Positions 11,701 through 22,610 of a stretch of DNA of 64,000 nt are shown in pieces. The translations under genes and the position numbers were made by a program. The DNA is taken from NCBI GenBank assembly GCA_033398695.1, contig JAWKAU010000036.1, positions 372,001 to 436,000 of the forward strand, given 5' to 3'. Each line of letters starts with the position of its first letter. The first letter of the stretch is position 1. The notes beneath the pieces are model-generated. The model was not told the DNA's origin. It saw only the letters and a program-made list of their open reading frames with translations, and did no database searches. The DNA comes from Orobanche coerulescens. Taxonomy: Eukaryota > Streptophyta > Magnoliopsida > Lamiales > Orobanchaceae.

Positions 11701-13140
11701 TAGGACCATTCATACATGACTTTTAGTCCTATCGCTCTAGCATGCTCAACATGCTTTCCTTGTGAGAGAGGCTTGGTAAGTGGATACGCAACATTCTCTT
11801 CGTTGCTACTTTGCATATTGTAATATCTCCTCGTCCACGATCTCTCGACTAGGTGATATTTTCTCGAGTATATGTTTGGAATTATGATGGGACCTAGGCT
11901 CTTTAGCTTGTGCAATAGCACCATTATTGTCACAATAAAGGCTTATGGGACCCTAGATGGTTGGCACCACTCCTAGTTCAGAACGAACTTCTTGATCCAT
12001 ACGGCTTCCTTAGCCGCATCCGTCTTTGCCAGTACTCACTTCAGTAGATCGGCAACCGTGCTTTGCTTGGAACTCTTCCAACTCAAGACCTCCATTCAAT
12101 ACAAACACATAACCGCTTTGCGATTTGAAATCGTCTCTTTCGGTTTGAAACTTGCATCGGCGTAACCTCTTCTGACCATCTCGTTTCCCACCCCTCCATA
12201 AACTAGGAAATCATCCTTAGTTCTTCTCAAGTACTTTAGGATGGTTTTCACTTGCATCGATGACTTTCACTGGATTCGATTGGTATCGACTTGTCATACT
12301 AAGAGCAAACGATACATCCGGTCGAGTACAAATCATGGCATACATGATCGATCCAATAGCCGGGCGTATGGTATCTTGCTCATACGGGCTCGCTCATCGA
12401 GTCTTAGGACTCGAGTCTCACTCGATGAATGCCATGTGACATTGGCAAGAGTCCTCTCTTGGAGTCTTGCATATTGAACCTCTTCAATATTTTATTAATG
12501 TATGTACTTTGACTCGGACCAATCAATCTCTTTGATCTATCTCTATAGATCTTTATCCCAAGAATGTAAGCGACTTCTCCTAAGTCTTTCATTGAGAAAC
12601 AACTTCCCAACCAAGTCTTGGTATGCGCAAGGTGGGAATGTCATTTCCAATGAGTAATATGTCATCTACATATAAGACTAAGAAAACAACTATTCTCCCA
12701 CTAACCTTCTTGTACACACAAGGTTCATCTTCATTTTGAATGAACCCAAACTCTTTGACAGCTTTCATCAAAACAAAGATTCCAGCTCAGAAGCTGCTTC
12801 AACCCATAAATGGATCTTTGAAGCTTGCAAACCCTTTTAGAATTTTACGGATGAACAAAACCTTGAGGTTGTGTCATATACACATCCTCGAGTAAGTTTC
12901 CATTAAGGAATGCTGTTTTGACATCCATTTGCCATATTTCATAATCATAGTATGCGGCAATGGCAAATAAAATTCTAATTGATTTAAGCATGACTCGGCG
13001 AAAAGGTCTCATCATAGTCAACACCATGAATCTGCCTATAACCTTTTGCCACTAGTCTAGCTTTATAGGCTTGCGATTATCATCCATGTCTTTCTTCTTT
13101 TTATAGACCCATTTGCACCCAATGGTTTTAACACCCTCGG
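11700..13140 (-). pseudogene. RT-C reverse transcriptase and RNase H, fragmented
   Basis: Pieces in order on the minus strand: 12845-13027 with IWQMDVKTAFLNGNL and VYMTQPQGF (palm, first catalytic Asp); 12589-12771 with VFLVLYVDDILLIGND (catalytic YVDD box); 12404-12610 with FSMKDLGEVAYILGIKIYRD; and 11700-11933, the RNase H end with YSRKYHLVER and PLTKPLSQGKHVEH. These are standard copia landmarks. Frames change between every piece and the RNase H middle (11934-12403) is poorly conserved, so no complete enzyme is encoded. Confidence 0.9.
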
Positions 13141-13275
13141 TGGATCTATCAAGTTCCAAACTTGATTGTCATACATGGATTGCATCTCGGACTTCATGGC
13201 TTCTAGCCATTCCTCGGACTCGGTCACAGGCGGCTCAGATAGGTACTAGGCTCATCATCTATGAGCGATGCATCA

Positions 13276-14443
13276 TCATCCTGCATACGAGATAACCATA
13301 TCTCTCAGTTCATGTCGCATCCTATCGGATCTGCGTGGGACTTGTGTACTTTGAATGGGCTCTTCAACTGTTTGTTGAGCTTGTTCGGTTTCCATCGGTG
13401 AAGCGATGTCTTCTTGTGGTTCTCGAGTTTCCTCGAGAATTACTCTTCTCCCACTGTCTCTTTTGGAAATAAATTCCCTTTCTAAGAATACAAGATTTCG
13501 AGCAACAAACACTTTGTTCTCTGGGCTTGTAAAAGTAATATCCTTTAGTTTCCTTAGGATATCCCACAAATAAACATCTTTCGTATCTGCCGGTTTGTCA
13601 AACACTTGGCGCCTTACGAACGCTTCGCAACCCTGCATCTTTAGAAAAGACAAGTTTGGTCTTTTACCACCCATTTCTCAAATGGTGTCTTTTCAACCGC
13701 TTTAGATGGAACACGGTTAAGGGTGAATGTCTTGCTTTCTAAGGCGTGGCCCCAAAATGATAATGGAAGCTGTTCGACTCATCATGGATCGAACCATATC
13801 TAATAAAGTTCGATTCCTCCTCTCGGACACTCCGTTATGCCGAGGTGTGCCGGGAGGAGTAAGTTGCGAAACAATTCCACAACTCCTAAGATGATCATCG
13901 AATTCTTGGCTCAAGTATTCCCACCTCGATCCGATCGAAGGGCTTTAATTGTCCCGCCAAGTTGATTCTCAGTACTTCATTACGGAATATTTTGAACATT
14001 TCAAAAGATTCATGTTTATACTTCATAAGATAAACATATCCATATCGGCTAAAATCATCGGTGAATGTAATGAAGTATTGGTATCCGCCTCGGCATGAGT
14101 GCTAAGAGGTCCGCATACATCGTATGTATTAGGCCTAATAGATCACTAGCCCTTTCTCCATGACCGGTGAAAGGATTCTTCGTCATCTTGCCCAATAAAC
14201 AAGATTCGCATGTCCCATATGATTTATAGTCAAAAGAGTCTAAAAGTCCATCATTATGGAGTTTAGAAATGCGTTCTCGTTTATGTGACCAAGTCGACAA
14301 TGCCATAAGTAAGTCGGATTAGAATCATTGAGCTTAGGTTTCTTGGATGCAATGTTATAGACTTCCAAAGTGTCGGACTCATCTAGATCAATATTGTAAA
14401 GGCCGAGTGTATAACTTTGCGGTACCATAAAGCAAGTCATCAA
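13276..14443 (-). pseudogene. RT-C integrase with GAG-pre-integrase zinc-binding region, fragmented
   Basis: The pre-integrase segment is visible as LWHCRLGHINENAF (about 14260-14320) and CESCLLGKMTKNPFTGHGER (14055-14306), together supplying His and Cys ligands. The catalytic core continues at 13717-13914 with TPPGTPRHNGVSERRNRTLLD, which contains the region of the third catalytic acidic residue. The C-terminal part is at 13276-13674 (LSFLKMQGCEAFVRR, VFVARNLVFLEREF). The core around the first two catalytic Asp residues falls in 13915-14054 where the frame is broken. Confidence 0.88.
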
Positions 14444-14478
14444 AGAAAATACGAATGATCTTATTCTTAATAAGAAAA

Positions 14479-14740
14479 TCAGTAACCTTCACAATCTAAT
14501 GTAGAAATCGAAATAATATTCCTATTCATAGCAGGAACATAATAGCAATTGTTCAAAACTAACAAAAGCCCATTGGGCAAAACTAGATCATAAGTTCCTA
14601 CGGCTAGTGCGGCAACTCTTGCTCCATTGCCAACTCTTAGATCTACTTCCCTTTCTTCGATTCTCTCGCTTCTCAACCCCGCACATTTGTACAAATGTGA
14701 GATCCACATCCAGATCTAATACCCAGGAGTTAGAGGTAGA
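14479..14740 (-). pseudogene. RT-C aspartic protease, frameshift at the active site
   Basis: The frame at 14479-14709 has the protease body (VGNGARVAALAVGTYDLVLP, LNNCYYVPAMNRNIISIS). Just upstream, near 14716-14730, the DNA reads as the usual D-S-G...SHIC box only if one base is added after GAT. As written the active-site triad is out of frame with the body. Confidence 0.82.
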
Positions 14741-14776
14741 TAAGTTAACTTCTATAACAAATATACTGTGGCAGTC

Positions 14777-15605
14777 TCACCGCCCTTGGTACGCTTTAGC
14801 TCTTCCAAGTAAATCTTGCAATTTCTTTTCCGGTGTCTGGTTTATTGCAATGATGGCAATTTCCATCTTTGGGAGCTTTAGCCTTGAAACCCGGCCTAGT
14901 AGGGTCTTTAGATTTGGCAACTTTTGCCTTACCCTTGCCCTTGCCTTTGTTCTTAAAGGATTTCCCTTTCCGACCATCAACACATGGTTTGGTTTCTTCT
15001 TAATATTCTCACGGCCGTTTTAAGCATCCCATGCGGCTTTCAAAGAATGGACTTCTCCATCTCATTCATATTATAGTTCATAATGAACTGACCGAAACTT
15101 TCGGCAATGAGTTTAGGATCACATCCGTGGAGTGCTCCTTAGAAAGTGGAAAACCAAGCCTTTCAAGATGATCAATATATCCTTTCATCTTGAGCACGTG
15201 AGCACCGACAGATGTCCCCTCAACCATCTTGCAAGCATACAAGGCTTGAAAGGTCTCATACCTCTCTTGCCTAGCATGCTTCGAGAAAGTTTCCTTGAGG
15301 TGAGCATTTAGCTCATAAGCTTCCATTTCCTCGATTCTTGAAGTTCGGACAAATGGTGGCTAACATAAGACAACCGACATCAATGGAATCATCACAATGT
15401 TTCTTCCATTTGTCTTTTGTTGCTTTATTTGCATTGTCACCGCTCATCGGGAATTTCTTCCTCAAGAACATACTGACTTTATTTCTTGCTTGAGAACTAT
15501 TCTCGGGCTCGGATCCAATCCAGGATAGTTCTTTGCCATTTTCTTTGACTTGTCCTTCTCAAGGACGGATCGCGATGAAATGGTGGATGTGTTGTTTGAT
15601 GCCAT
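14777..15605 (-). pseudogene. RT-C Gag
   Basis: The likely start is the ATG at 15605 (MASNNTSTISSRS...), an N-terminus common in plant copia Gag. The middle shows KKHCDDSIDVGCLMLATICP and AYELNAHLKETFSKHARQERYETFQALYACKMVEG, matching the usual copia Gag core (15078-15326). The nucleocapsid zinc knuckle near 14830-14860 keeps the first CHHC pair but the later His and Cys are lost, and the frame breaks several times. Gag would form the virus-like particle. Confidence 0.85.
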
Positions 15606-16382
15606 TCTACAAAATTCAATATGCAAAATATTTAGTCACATTATTTTATTTCTAAAAATACTCCCACTAAAACAAAGTACCCTCAATTTACAACATTTGT
15701 AATTTTAGTGGGCTAAGATCCCATTTCGCACAATCCTAAACTCGGCTTTGGCATGACGCCTAGAATTGAACTACTTTAGGTGGATAACTCTTTATCGATT
15801 ACATCATATGTAACTCTTAGATTATGTCATGGGATTTGGCATCGTATGCCCAAGCATGTTATAATCCCATCTTATGCCTTAAGGTTCAAAACTATTTTGA
15901 TTTCCAAATTCATTAAACGTATAGGTATCACCATTACCTATCCTACCTTACTAAGATAATCCGAGTGCCCACTTTGGCATGACCCACTCATGATGATCGA
16001 AGTCTTGATAGGTGTTTTTCAAATGAACGGCATTAAAATTTTAACGAGGATTTTTATCCTATGTTAATGTCTATGTTTGCTAACATACATCTAAACATAC
16101 ATAGCATCACATACATGCATAAATTTAAACATACATCGCATCACATGACAATAAAGCATAGGACCGTGTATAGCATGACCATAATCTAACGTGATTTTCA
16201 TGAGCCAACATGAAAATCACAAAGGTCATCTAAAGGGTTAAATATGGTCTTCATTGATCTTCCAACTCCTTGGAACGTCATACGCGATCAATTTGCTCCT
16301 CGAGTCCATCTATCTCGTCCTTCTTGTCTTCATTACATTAATGAAATTTAATACTACACTAATAAATTAAATTACAAGAAGT

Positions 16383-16480
16383 ACAAACGACACGCAGCCG
16401 TAAAATAATAAACAATTTAAATAGACGACTCGCAGCCGTAAAACCAATTATAATTAAACGACACGCAGCCGTAAAACCAA
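16383..16480. repeat. Three short direct repeats GACACGCAGCCGTAAAA in the RT-C leader
   Basis: CGACACGCAGCCGTAAAA occurs near 16388 and 16461, with a variant (CGACTCGCAGCCGTAAAA) near 16424. Spacing is about 36 bp. They lie downstream of the primer binding site, where copia packaging signals reside, but their function is unknown. Confidence 0.8.
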
Positions 16481-16639
16481 CCCATAAGAAATTAAATTAT
16501 CCAATCACATTGGTCAATTTATGGTCATGCCATACACCACACACATACCATAAATAATTATCAAATAATTAATAAAGCATGTAATATACTAAATAATCAA
16601 TTTATCGACAATCGACAATAATTAAAATTTGAGTCATCA

Positions 16640-17030
16640 CATGAACAAAATCGACTCGGCCGAGATGGTGCCCGCCGCGATCTGGGCACGGTTTGCCGGG
16701 TTCGAAACCCGGCGGTTGCTTGCAACATTTTGCAACTATTATTTCCAAATTTACTTTTATGTTGAAAGGGCTTATAAGAAAAGGATTACTTTGAAACTAC
16801 CAAAACAGCTTTCAGTGAGATGGTAAAGCGCCGGATTTCATGGCAAAAGACTCGGGTTCGAATCCCTTGTCTTGCGGAATAAATTTTTGCAATATTAAAA
16901 CAGATTTCCTGCCTTTAATAAAAACATCCGTGACAAAGTTACCAAATTAAAGTGCTAGACCACTTGGTAAGAAAAGCTCCAACCTGTTAGATTAGCAAAG
17001 GATCGAATCCCCTTCCCAGCAAAAAACATT
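16640..17030 (+). other. Three tRNA-like segments (antisense to RT-C) in the leader
   Basis: Three B-box matches occur on the + strand: GGTTCGAAACC (16699-16709), GGTTCGAATCC (16855-16865) and GGATCGAATCC (17000-17010), spaced 156 and 145 bp. The first sits in a perfect T-arm, CCGGG-loop-CCCGG with the 7-nt TTCGAAA loop. The first two are preceded by GAGATGGT plus a D-arm/A-box-like context (for example GAGATGGTAAAGCGCC at 16817-16832), and the third by CCACTTGGTAAGAAAAGC. No full acceptor stem is obvious, so they are tRNA-derived or tRNA-mimicking rather than proven tRNA genes. Confidence 0.55.
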
Positions 17031-17293
17031 TTTGCTAATTAACACAACCCGCGGGTCCAGGCCCGACCCGACCCGGACCCGAATCTGCCCGACCTGCCTG
17101 CTGTACTGTTCCAGAACAGTTCTGGACAGCAGTTTTTGCGAAAAAACAGTCCAGAAAATTATTTTTGACGATCCGATTTAATCAAATTAAACCAGAAAAA
17201 ATATTTTATAAAATCTATATTTTATAAACATAATCAGGAACATAATTTACACATAAATATGTTCTACATAAACAATTAAATTACATGCAAGTT

Positions 17294-17306
17294 GGCTCCG
17301 ATACCA
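17294..17306 (-). other. RT-C primer binding site
   Basis: Minus strand TGGTATCGGAGCC, one nucleotide from the 5' LTR, matches the complement of the plant initiator Met tRNA 3' end (TGGTATCAGAGC) with one mismatch. Confidence 0.92.
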
Positions 17307-17307
17307 C

Positions 17308-18793
17308 TGTTGGGTTTTCTATGTATCGAATACAAAATAATCGGAGTAAAAACGCAGCGGAACAATAAAAGTGAAAACCCAATTTAGGATCGCATGCAGT
17401 AATTTAATTGTTTAATTAAAGAGTTAATCGAATTACCTTAATCCGATTGAACAATTCTAGATCCGGACTAGAAGTAGATGAATATCTCCTTCCTCTTTTG
17501 GTGATCCACACACGAACAATTCCACAAGCCGGATTGCTAGATCTCATTTAATAATATTGATAAATAGTACAACACAAATTCCTTACTAGAAGGATTGTAC
17601 TATTGATCAAGATCAACTAAGGGAAGAGAGACGACCGACTCCGTTCTCCTACAATATGATGTAGATGGCCGATTTTTCTTCTCCTTGAAGGGCCGATTTT
17701 TAGGTCTTGTATTCTCATAACAACTCCTTGTCCAAGACCTTATATATATATACTAAGTAAACCCTAGATTCAATAATCTAGTATTTGCTTAGTTGCCCCT
17801 CAACTTATTAAATAATACAATATATATAATATCCAATATTATATATATTACTTATTATTTAATCTCCTTATAAATATAATATCCAATATTATATTTATTA
17901 TTCCCAGTTGATATTTATTCCTACTTGTCTATAATTGTCGTATGTGTGACCCAAAAGGCTTATATTATGTTGGCAATTATTTAATACCTTATTAAATAAT
18001 AAATCATAAGCGGCCTCTAGCAAGACATTATGATTACCCAAATAATATAAGTTAATAGTCCATTAAACCTTTTAACGTGTCAAATCCCTTTGTCACGCGA
18101 TATCATATTTGAACTAAGTCATGGAGTCTGTCATACTTATTTATGTTCAAATGCTTTCTCGATCTTAAGTAGACTGATTGAATCAAATCACTCTTCATTT
18201 GAGCATGGCCATGCATTTCCTTCAGTCCTACTTATCGAGGGCCCCAGATATCTCTCTCACTTAAGAGAGGACAAATCCCCATCTTGATTATTCATTGCCC
18301 TCTACATGACTTCCACTAATCCCGATCGCTAACCTTTATGATCACCATGTTTCGATGACGTTGGATTACGTCAAGGCATAGCAATTATCATGTTGGACTC
18401 TATGATAATCTCAGGTTCAAGGATTTATTGACATACTGTATTGAGATTCACTTATGACATTTCCATGCAGTGATCTCAATGCGGGTCGGTCCAGTATTAG
18501 TTCTCCAACCAATACCCATAAGATTGATCCGTACCATACGCATAATCATCCGATGATTATCAATCAAACTTATACTAGTATATTAATCACTTGAGTCTCT
18601 ACTCAACGCGATTTTACCAGGGACATTTGAATAATCTTATTATTCGTGAATAACTATTATTCGATTATTATAATATTAAAACATGCACACATTATAATAA
18701 TCAACGAGAAATAAATGATATCAAATAACTTTATTTAAATGTGACAATTACAAATCTAGGCACATCGAATGTCCTAGGGCACTATTCCCAACA
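17308..18793 (-). repeat. RT-C 5' LTR
   Basis: 1486 bp, same ends as the 3' LTR. Followed by the second target duplication ATTTG at 18794-18798, after which RT-B gag resumes. Confidence 0.95.
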
Positions 18794-18798
18794 ATTTG

Positions 18799-19032
18799 GG
18801 CCATCATGTCCTGCATAAAAGCGAGTAGATCAACCCGAACACCTTCTGACTAAGCTGTGTCCCGGGTATGACTCCATGATAGTGAATGATTACGTCCAGG
18901 TGAATGAGTGGCATCATCACTGCTTGATGAGTTAGCATTATTCCTAGCATTCGCACGTGTATTCACACGAGCTCTCGGGTTTCGGCCTGCACCACGGCCT
19001 CTTCCCCCGCGTCCTCTGCCATCTCTTTCCAT
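18799..19032 (-). pseudogene. RT-B Gag N-terminus
   Basis: ATG at 19032 begins MERDGRGRGGRGRGAGRNPR, a glycine/arginine-rich start shared in idea by RT-J (MERAIRGYTGRGRGA at 56226). A TAG at about 18852-18854 interrupts the frame where RT-J has an Arg codon. After it the frame continues SEGVRVDLLAFMQDMMAQ into the RT-C target site. The ATG is chosen by this homology rather than the upstream in-frame ATG at 19050. Confidence 0.8.
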
Positions 19033-19451
19033 ACTGAAGTGGAAAGTCATATGATAATTATATATCTCGCATGAATATCACATTATGATTACGTTATGAA
19101 ATTATAAAAATGAGCATACGCGCTCAAACACAATGATTACATGAATGATCAACTGAAGTGCCGTGATTATCTGATGAAATTCTTGAAATGAATATCTTGA
19201 ACAAGTTAACAAGATTAGTGATATGATCCTCAAGATCAACAACTGAACAATGAAATGAATTGAGTGATTAATGAATTCACATGATCGACTTGATTACAAA
19301 TGAAAATGATAAATGAGGAAATCTTACTGTTCTTTGGTCTGAAGGCTCGGCTCTTGCACAGGTCACACGTGACGCTAAAGTCTAATGATACTAGTCTGAT
19401 GAACGATCATTTCAAATGAGACATGACTCCGAAGGTAGTATTCAAAACCAC
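19033..19451 (-). other. RT-B 5' leader between primer binding site and gag
   Basis: AT-rich leader. It contains the block AGGTCACACGTGACGC (about 19361-19376), which recurs in the leaders of RT-D (about 47683) and RT-J (about 55590), so it is a conserved feature downstream of the primer site in three families. Confidence 0.7.
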
Positions 19452-19463
19452 GCTCCGATACCA
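19452..19463 (-). other. RT-B primer binding site
   Basis: Minus strand TGGTATCGGAGC, four nucleotides from the 5' LTR border at 19468; initiator Met tRNA type. Confidence 0.92.
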
Positions 19464-19824
19464 ACTCTGTAACACCCCAAACTAGGCGGCTATTACAGTG
19501 TCGTGGAACCCCAACTGGGACCCACCAGGCGAATGAAAATTAATGAATTAAATAATATAACAGCAGTACCGAACCACATTATATTACCAAATACTCCGAT
19601 GAGGAGTTTAAGTACAATACATCAGGACAATACCGAATACTAGTATATTTTATATGAAGATAAAATACACCACCCTAAATAAATAAACATCCCAACGGAA
19701 TTCTGCAGCGGAAATACAAATGAAGAAAAAACAAGAATGACTGAAGAGACTGGGGCCCCCTACTAGTATCACTGGGACTCTTCGCCATCAACGTGCTCTT
19801 CCCGTGCTTTTGCCTTGCCATGAC

Positions 19825-20918
19825 CTGAAAACAATATCCCCCAACGGGGTCAGTTACACAGAACAACAATCCTCAAGAGTTGAATAATCACAATCCTATT
19901 GAGAACATACGCAATCAAACATGCTATATGAATCAACTAACATTACGGCTCAAGGGATGGCGCCACACTACGCCCGGGATGGAAATGTGTCCGTGCATAA
20001 TCCACCAACGAGTATCGATCGAATACACGTGTGGTCTTATACCTAATCAGTCTCACGAAGTGATCGTCTCGTGTGCACAGTCCAATATGAGGCCAATAAC
20101 CAACACATGACTTTATATGTGCCCGACATGAAAATCCTACACATACCAACCGGCACGCCAGTATGACCCGGAATGCCACGATATAACAAAAGTGACATTG
20201 AAAATCAATAATGACTCACCAAGATGAAATGATAGTGAAATGAATGACAGCTCAATGAAATGATTGGAACCGTCGTTCCTCGTGAATGAAGTGATTAAGT
20301 GACAATTACAAGTCTCAATACGATTAGTACTTTATGAATGAATTATAATTATGAATGAACAACAACGAAAGGAATGAATATCCTTTTAACCGAGTAAGAA
20401 TTAACTTACACAACACTGATGAAGAATGTCCGTCCACAAACAACATCCTAAATGAGATGTTGGTCGCTCGAACAATCTTGAATAACACAATTACCAACAA
20501 TCCGGTTCAACACACGAATCAAACACGAGTATAACTAACTCAAAACGTCGATACGACTAAACCAAGTTCATTGGGGCATTATATCGAACACGTTGTGGCC
20601 AATCTTCGATTGTTTATAACCAAACCTCATTATATACCAACATCAAATCCCCAAGAAGTATTTCAAACCAACAAAACATCTTCAATACGATCAATAATCC
20701 AATATGAATATCCAAATTGGTGATTTCAACAACAATTAGTCGAAACCCCCAAATCCAACTCAATATTCAAAGTGTTCTTGAATAATCCTTCAATAATCAA
20801 ATGAATATTTACACAAACTCATAATAATATGTATATCTCTTCATACAACATGATTATAACGTCCAAAACATCATATCTCAACACAAAATCGAAATCCAAG
20901 ATGTTTGAAGAATATTAC
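19825..20918 (-). other. Putative LTR-internal intron of RT-B
   Basis: Minus strand donor CAAAG/GTAAT and acceptor TGTTTTCAG/GTCATGG delimit 1094 bp between promoter and primer binding site. Equivalent sites are found in RT-A, RT-D, RT-F, RT-G, RT-I and RT-J. Splicing is inferred from sequence only. Confidence 0.5.
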
Positions 20919-21120
20919 CTTTGAAGATCCAAGTACTTCGATCTGATGAAAATGCGTTAGATCGACTATCCGAGCTTCACAATCGAATGAAAATGATGAA
21001 AACCCAACACCTTTATGATTGATGATGTAAAAATATCTCCCTCAAGCTCTCTCTCTCTGAACAAAGTGAAGGAAATGAGAAAATGAGGAAAAAGTCCCGG
21101 CCAAGCCCTTATAAACTGCC

Positions 21121-21780
21121 GGAAGTTACGGCCGTAACTCGGCCAACATACGGCCGTAACATCCCAAGTCAACGGCCTTACGGCCAGAACGACCTAACTC
21201 AGACGGCCAGAACTCGGCCGTCCCAAACACTGCCGATGACCTTACGGCCTTACCCGCACCTGTCTTACGGACGTAACTCGCCCTCGTCCAAAACACTTGT
21301 CGACAGCCATACGGCCGTACCCACACACCTTACGGGCGTAACTCGACCGATACGGCCATATCCGGCCAAATTTACGGGCGTATGACCCCTTCGTAGAATC
21401 TGACCAGGCACCCTGCCTGCAACGTACGGCCGTATCCGGCCAAGCCTTACGGCCGTACCTGCATCGTCTTACGGTCGTATGCCGCAACCCTTACGGCCGT
21501 AAGTCCTCCTCGTCCGACCAATCCTGAAAATCACGAACACCCCTTACGGCCGTAGCCTTCCCATCTTACGGCCGTATCTCGCCTTCGGACAAAAATGCCT
21601 AGGCACCCTGCTTGACACGTACGGCCGTAACCGGCCAACTCGTACGGCCGTACCTGCTCAACTTACGGCCGTCTGCCGAAACCCTTACGGTCGTAAGTCC
21701 CGTTCATCCAAAATGACCTGAACACAATGAACACATGCTACGACCGTAATGTCTAATTAGCTACGGCCGTAACCTGCTGC
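21121..21780. repeat. Palindrome array in U3 of the RT-B 5' LTR
   Basis: Same TTACGGCCGTAA-type array as at 4690-5335. The two copies differ from each other noticeably more in this stretch than in the flanks (for example 21180-21240 against 4750-4800). Confidence 0.9.
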
Positions 21781-22127
21781 TGGAAGTGACCAAAAATCCG
21801 ACAACTCCGATTTCTCGCTACGGTCGATGAATGATCCGACATACCATACGTATGTGAAAGTAAACAAGTCCAACACATGCCAAAGATGATACTTCCAACA
21901 CAAGACTACCAATCACGATGATAATAATAATAATACTCTCGTCTCGACACTCAAACGTAGATGAATTGACGATCGGTAACTGATACATGGTTACAATAAG
22001 CCAACAAAGAACACAAATGAATGAATCATGAATGATGAGTGATTATTAATGAGTGAAAATTACTGAGTGACAATTACAGACTGATAATTACTGAATGATA
22101 ATGAATGAATTACAACTGGGTATTACA

Positions 22128-22484
22128 TCAATGGTCCCCAAAGTACGTCCAATACCACACCCTAATACACGATTAATTAATCAAGATACTATCATTAATT
22201 TACTTGGTTCTAATAACTCGATTAATTATCACTGGATAATATTTTAATGACATCATACCTTGAATTGGGTCAAAATCAAAAGGTAGCTGAATTTACTCGA
22301 AATTCGACTGTCAATTTAGGAACACCAATGGACAGTCAATCGATCAAATTCTTTAACCCAAATTAATCTCCTTTTCCCAACTCTCCAAATTGATGAATCC
22401 GACCTAACAACATTTTCCAACACGAACACATACACACACATACAACATACGCACAAACACTCATATTTACGCGTATACATACGC

Positions 22485-22520
<36 letters not shown>

Positions 22521-22561
22521 ATATGTATACACATATTTATAGAGCACACACATACAACACA

Positions 22562-22592
<31 letters not shown>

Positions 22593-22594
22593 TT
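22128..22594 (-). repeat. RT-D left LTR, first fragment
   Basis: 22150-22345 is nearly identical to 49125-49314, which lies inside the RT-D right LTR, so this is the matching part of the left LTR. It is cut at 22127 by RT-B. It continues with AC- and TA-rich microsatellite to the proposed Helitron insertion point within a TA run (22567-22594). Confidence 0.75.
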
Positions 22595-22610
22595 ACGGAT
22601 AGTAATAAGA

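Larger units (their letters stand above)
15606..17293 (-). other. RT-C 5' untranslated leader
   Basis: Between the primer binding site and the Gag ATG lie about 1.7 kb without coding potential. It contains three near-identical ACGACACGCAGCCGTAAAA words (16387-16478), followed by three tRNA-like segments on the + strand (16640-17030) listed separately. The rest is AT-rich. Confidence 0.75.
10202..18793 (-). mobile_element. RT-C: Ty1/copia retrotransposon nested in RT-B gag
   Basis: It has paired LTRs (10202-11685, 1484 bp; 17308-18793, 1486 bp) with TGTTGGG...CCCAACA ends, a perfect ATTTG target duplication, primer binding site and polypurine tract. Internal order on the minus strand is Gag, protease, integrase, reverse transcriptase, RNase H, which defines copia. 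The two LTRs are near identical (a short patch near 10439/17544 and scattered single changes), so insertion was recent. All coding regions are interrupted by frameshifts, so it could only have moved using proteins from a relative, or it decayed after insertion. Confidence 0.95.
3979..22127 (-). mobile_element. RT-B: Ty3/gypsy Tekay/Del-type chromovirus, decayed, interrupted by copia RT-C
   Basis: A complete gypsy layout is visible on the minus strand: 5' LTR (19468-22127), primer binding site, gag, protease, reverse transcriptase, RNase H, integrase, chromodomain, polypurine tract and 3' LTR (3979-5680). The C-terminal IPLVKIQWSRHGVEEATWE segment is the less canonical chromodomain typical of the Tekay/Del lineage. 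Gag is split by RT-C at 10202-18793. The 5-bp flanks (ACTAA on the left, TCAAT on the right) do not match, so no target duplication survives. The 3' LTR lacks about 958 bp present in the 5' LTR. Coding frames are broken many times, so it is not autonomous. Confidence 0.92.
19468..22127 (-). repeat. RT-B 5' LTR (full length, 2660 bp)
   Basis: Starts TGTAACACCCC and ends GGGTATTACA on the + strand. Minus-strand order: palindrome array (21780-21121), TATA-like TTTATAAG (about 21108-21116), splice donor AAAG/GTAAT at 20918, conserved block near 20041-20086, acceptor TTTCAG/GTCATGG at 19825, then a short open frame beginning MARQKHGKS, and the LTR end. Confidence 0.92.

Noticed and set aside
16810..16880. 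A genuine tRNA gene
   Set aside because: T-arm and D-arm-like parts are present but no paired acceptor or anticodon stem can be completed by eye; kept only as tRNA-like.
22340..22600. Clear Helitron 5' end (TC at an A/T site)
   Set aside because: No TC terminus is visible at the expected place; only the 3' end is convincing.
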